Below, piece by piece: positions 9,801 through 10,879 of a stretch of 10,879 bases of DNA. The position numbers and the translations under genes were made by a program. How positions within the stretch are numbered: the stretch's first letter is position 1; each line of letters starts with the position of its first letter. The notes under the pieces were generated by a model that was given only the letters and a program-made list of their open reading frames with translations, was not told the origin of the DNA and did no database searches. This DNA is from a bacterium (GTDB taxonomy: Bacteria > Desulfobacterota > S145-22). The stretch lies in NCBI GenBank assembly GCA_027073795.1, contig JALTEW010000089.1, positions 1-10,879 of the forward strand, written 5' to 3'.

Positions 9801-10879
9801 AATAAAAATTCAATCCCTTTTCTTTTCTATAGTCTCGTTCATAATTATCCAGAATCAATAGATCTATTTGAAGATGACATTTTTGAATGGGCCAAAAATC
9901 ACATGCCCCTTTCCATAAACACGCGCACTCTCAAGGTCATAGTGAGAGCCTTTTCTCCTGAGCAGTATAGAAAGCACCTAAAGCTACTGGCCAAACAGTA
10001 TTTCAGAGATCAAAAAGCACCTTCCATGGACGATGATTCATTCTGGTTGGCTGTATGGCTACAAGTGGATGCCCCAACGGCACTTGACCAGCTAAAAAAA
10101 ATTTTAGGCTCTCTTGGACCCCAAGAAGCGGACAAATTTGTCTTGCATCTGGCGAATATACTGCACCAGAAAGATGACGAAGGGACAGGCTTTCAAGGCA
10201 GCCCTGATTATGAAACCGTTGATGCGCTTTCACGGTTTATTCCCATTGTATTTGCCCATATCCGTTTTGAAGATGACCCGGAACATGAAGGTGCCTGGAC
10301 GCCTGACGAGCGGGACGGTGCCCAACTCTTCAGGCAGGAGTTAGTACAAGGTCTTGTCCGACTGCCTGGAAAACGCTCGGTTATTGAACTTGAAAAAATA
10401 AGAAAAAAGGTATCCCATGAAGGTGTAAAGGCCTGGTTGTTGAGGGAAATAGAAGAAAAGGTCGACAGGGAAAGCCCTCTTGTTTGGCCTGAGAAAGAAG
10501 TCCTTGAATTTGAGCAAGAACATGAACACGATCCTGTGACAGTAGACGATCTCTTTGAAATCGGGCTTAAACGCATTAAGGAAATTAAAAACGAACTTGA
10601 AAAAGGTGATTACAGTCTTAGAGATCTGTTTTTAGAGGACACCCATGAAAATCTGCTTCAAAAATTTATGGCAGAGCGATTGGGTGAATTGGCAATAGGT
10701 CGCTATTACGTGGTGCGTGAACCAGAAGTTGACAATAAAAAGAAGCCAGATGTCCGGCTGGTTCGTACGGATATGCCACCAGTTTCAATAGAGATCAAGT
10801 GGGCACATAAATGGTCTGTAGCCGAGCTGGAAAAAGGCTTGTTAGATCAACTCGTTGGACAATATCTGAAAGCAGTTGA
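6846..10879 (+). CDS. NACHT/STAND-like NTPase with C-terminal PD-(D/E)XK domain, 3'-partial
   Basis: A predicted signal-gated NTPase joined to a nuclease-like domain. The frame runs uninterrupted from GTG 6846 for 1344 codons to the window edge, without a stop. The TGA at 10877-10879 is in a different frame. The P-loop GEARSGKTT is at 61-69 and Walker B FFLDAVDEA at about 128-136 (D131, D134, E135). VVVSCR ends at R169, FAGRPGDAIELA around P247 resembles the NACHT G-x-P region, and FHTRTVREFLAA at 362-373 matches the conserved segment after the NTPase in NACHT proteins. Residues 390-1190 or so are mostly helical-looking, with a HEAT-like stretch near 525-550 and no recognised domain. The C-terminus has PD1302, then E1316-I-K1318, then QLVGQYL from Q1335, the pattern of a PD-(D/E)XK nuclease core. 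Avs-type STAND proteins usually carry the effector at the N-terminus, so this order is unusual. The start is supported by an AGGA site. Co-expression with the methyltransferase is likely. Confidence 0.88.
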   Translation, partial: MNRFLQNNDIIDLDRRYVPISFDKDDQETLAIESQLALLDGKRYGKTIYDLTKNPLTVVFGEARSGKTTEFRIASKKPNENRQFAFFICVEELSNPRTKGPEAISDALEIEEEGRFEKWIGGTEDAVFFLDAVDEAKLSNPNDFGKAIKNFRKSLKPHLQRCRVVVSCRISEWRPKTDEKPLKELRSDLIKGPDSPDEYKIHLVQLCPLDKEQIRKIALHRGLNELDSNEFIQELIGAGALDFAGRPGDAIELADLWKREHRLGTLTEITEQNINRKLQEESDVYKAKISPEKARSGVERLAAAAILCNQSTFRFASPEEDTLNLLPALDPYQLLPEWNRDEVRALLRRPIFDEATYGRVRFHTRTVREFLAASWLKRRHKKGCLAKEITNIFFATRYGKTVIRRRLSPVAAWLALYLHELLEELCLHNPEVMLKHGDPQALPVEIRESILRSFVKRYSDRDYSDFWYDFQKLRRFADLVLSGCIKELLKSPGTTIHAKRLLLDLVQTGKIPGCSKEVLEIALDGKEDERVRIDALLALEPYEEAIHELEKVHEGLKKEAEIPSNYYGWALYVLYPKLIGPKELLKLIGTVPQRGFTNPGRLKDRINKKILEAEKDRDRLQVLIPGLWELVNTHDSTENDSGVAGSFRWLLEGLTKGLCNWFSAGGGIFPNLFDILDFFESENLLDYQERKLIDELKRSFSEADSELRRGYFRHCFSLFAKKNNEKEIYAFQFMNPSGIFEPVSTDLDWLIKDCLNTSDVRYRFTAFDAAIRPCLSEKDKCDPIERLRPITERYPELKRHLDDIQDHPVNRSELAFKLRQKLKKLKERRQGILFLEDILPHLADIASGQDEKRLVKIFHRLQQLTGKSTPSSLKALTPLIGEKGVAAFRSGLIAFWKEWEPDDQRKRWDQNQMALLGVSCSIEQGMSFENLSRAQISRLIKLMALKGSYLPNWSGDLIKKYPKLVASQIKPIILKELESVETDPNNKNSIPFLFYSLVHNYPESIDLFEDDIFEWAKNHMPLSINTRTLKVIVRAFSPEQYRKHLKLLAKQYFRDQKAPSMDDDSFWLAVWLQVDAPTALDQLKKILGSLGPQEADKFVLHLANILHQKDDEGTGFQGSPDYETVDALSRFIPIVFAHIRFEDDPEHEGAWTPDERDGAQLFRQELVQGLVRLPGKRSVIELEKIRKKVSHEGVKAWLLREIEEKVDRESPLVWPEKEVLEFEQEHEHDPVTVDDLFEIGLKRIKEIKNELEKGDYSLRDLFLEDTHENLLQKFMAERLGELAIGRYYVVREPEVDNKKKPDVRLVRTDMPPVSIEIKWAHKWSVAELEKGLLDQLVGQYLKAV
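8880..10000 (+). other. AT-rich central segment of the NTPase gene
   Basis: Eight 60-base lines sampled across this stretch average about 33% GC (range 28-40%). Five lines sampled from 7561-7800 and 10021-10380 average about 56%. The segment encodes residues of about 679-1052, in the helical region between the NTPase and the nuclease-like domain. The frame is intact. This could reflect exchange or relaxed, fast evolution of a ligand-sensing region. Not every line was counted, so the edges are approximate. Confidence 0.55.

Noticed and set aside
10877..10879. TGA at the right edge as the stop codon of the third gene, with a frameshift inside it
   Set aside because: The frame from GTG 6846 was followed line by line with no stop. 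The last full codon is GTT at 10875-10877 and the TGA is out of frame, so the gene simply continues past the window.
1..10879. CRISPR array, insertion sequence, tRNA or attachment-site repeats
   Set aside because: No regularly spaced repeats, transposase-like frames, cloverleaf-like segments or convincing flanking direct repeats were seen. Coding sequence fills almost the whole window.

Overview
The window is almost entirely coding on the + strand. It holds one tightly packed, apparently single-operon cassette of three very large genes, with a 30-codon mini-ORF between the first two. Codon choice is rich in AGG/AGA for Arg and ATA for Ile, GC content is moderate but uneven, and the Shine-Dalgarno motifs are bacterial in type. 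This fits a bacterium, perhaps a sulfate-reducer-like or thermophilic lineage, but the taxon cannot be fixed from the sequence. No tRNA, rRNA, CRISPR array, transposase, promoter or terminator was found. The genes look like a defence-island module.

Layout: (1) Bases 1-3209 encode a phospholipase-D-like nuclease domain fused to a SNF2/RapA-type ATPase motor. The frame is open to the left edge, so the true start lies outside. (2) Bases 3225-3317 are a 30-residue ORF that reads like the first half of a DUF2283 protein. It starts 15 nt after the gene 1 stop and overlaps the next start as ATGA. (3) Bases 3314-6832 encode a 1172-residue Eco57I/PglX-like adenine-N6 DNA methyltransferase with a C-terminal TaqI-type target-recognition region. 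(4) From GTG 6846 to the right edge there is one uninterrupted frame of at least 1344 codons with no stop in the window. It encodes a NACHT/STAND-like NTPase, a long helical middle and a C-terminal PD-(D/E)XK nuclease-like domain.

Interpretation (inference): the methyltransferase would mark self DNA, the PLD-SNF2 protein would translocate on and cut unmarked DNA, and the STAND-like NTPase-nuclease would be a second, signal-gated effector. The helicase-methyltransferase order recalls the drmD-drmMI pair of class 1 DISARM and split versions of Type ISP restriction enzymes. However, no drmA, drmB or separate drmC is present here, and the third gene does not belong to those systems as I know them. 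This combination is the best candidate for a little-described system. A second notable signal is compositional. AT-rich blocks sit in the target-recognition part of the methyltransferase (about 6421-6700) and in the helical middle of the NTPase (about 8880-10000), which are the two segments most likely to do the recognising.
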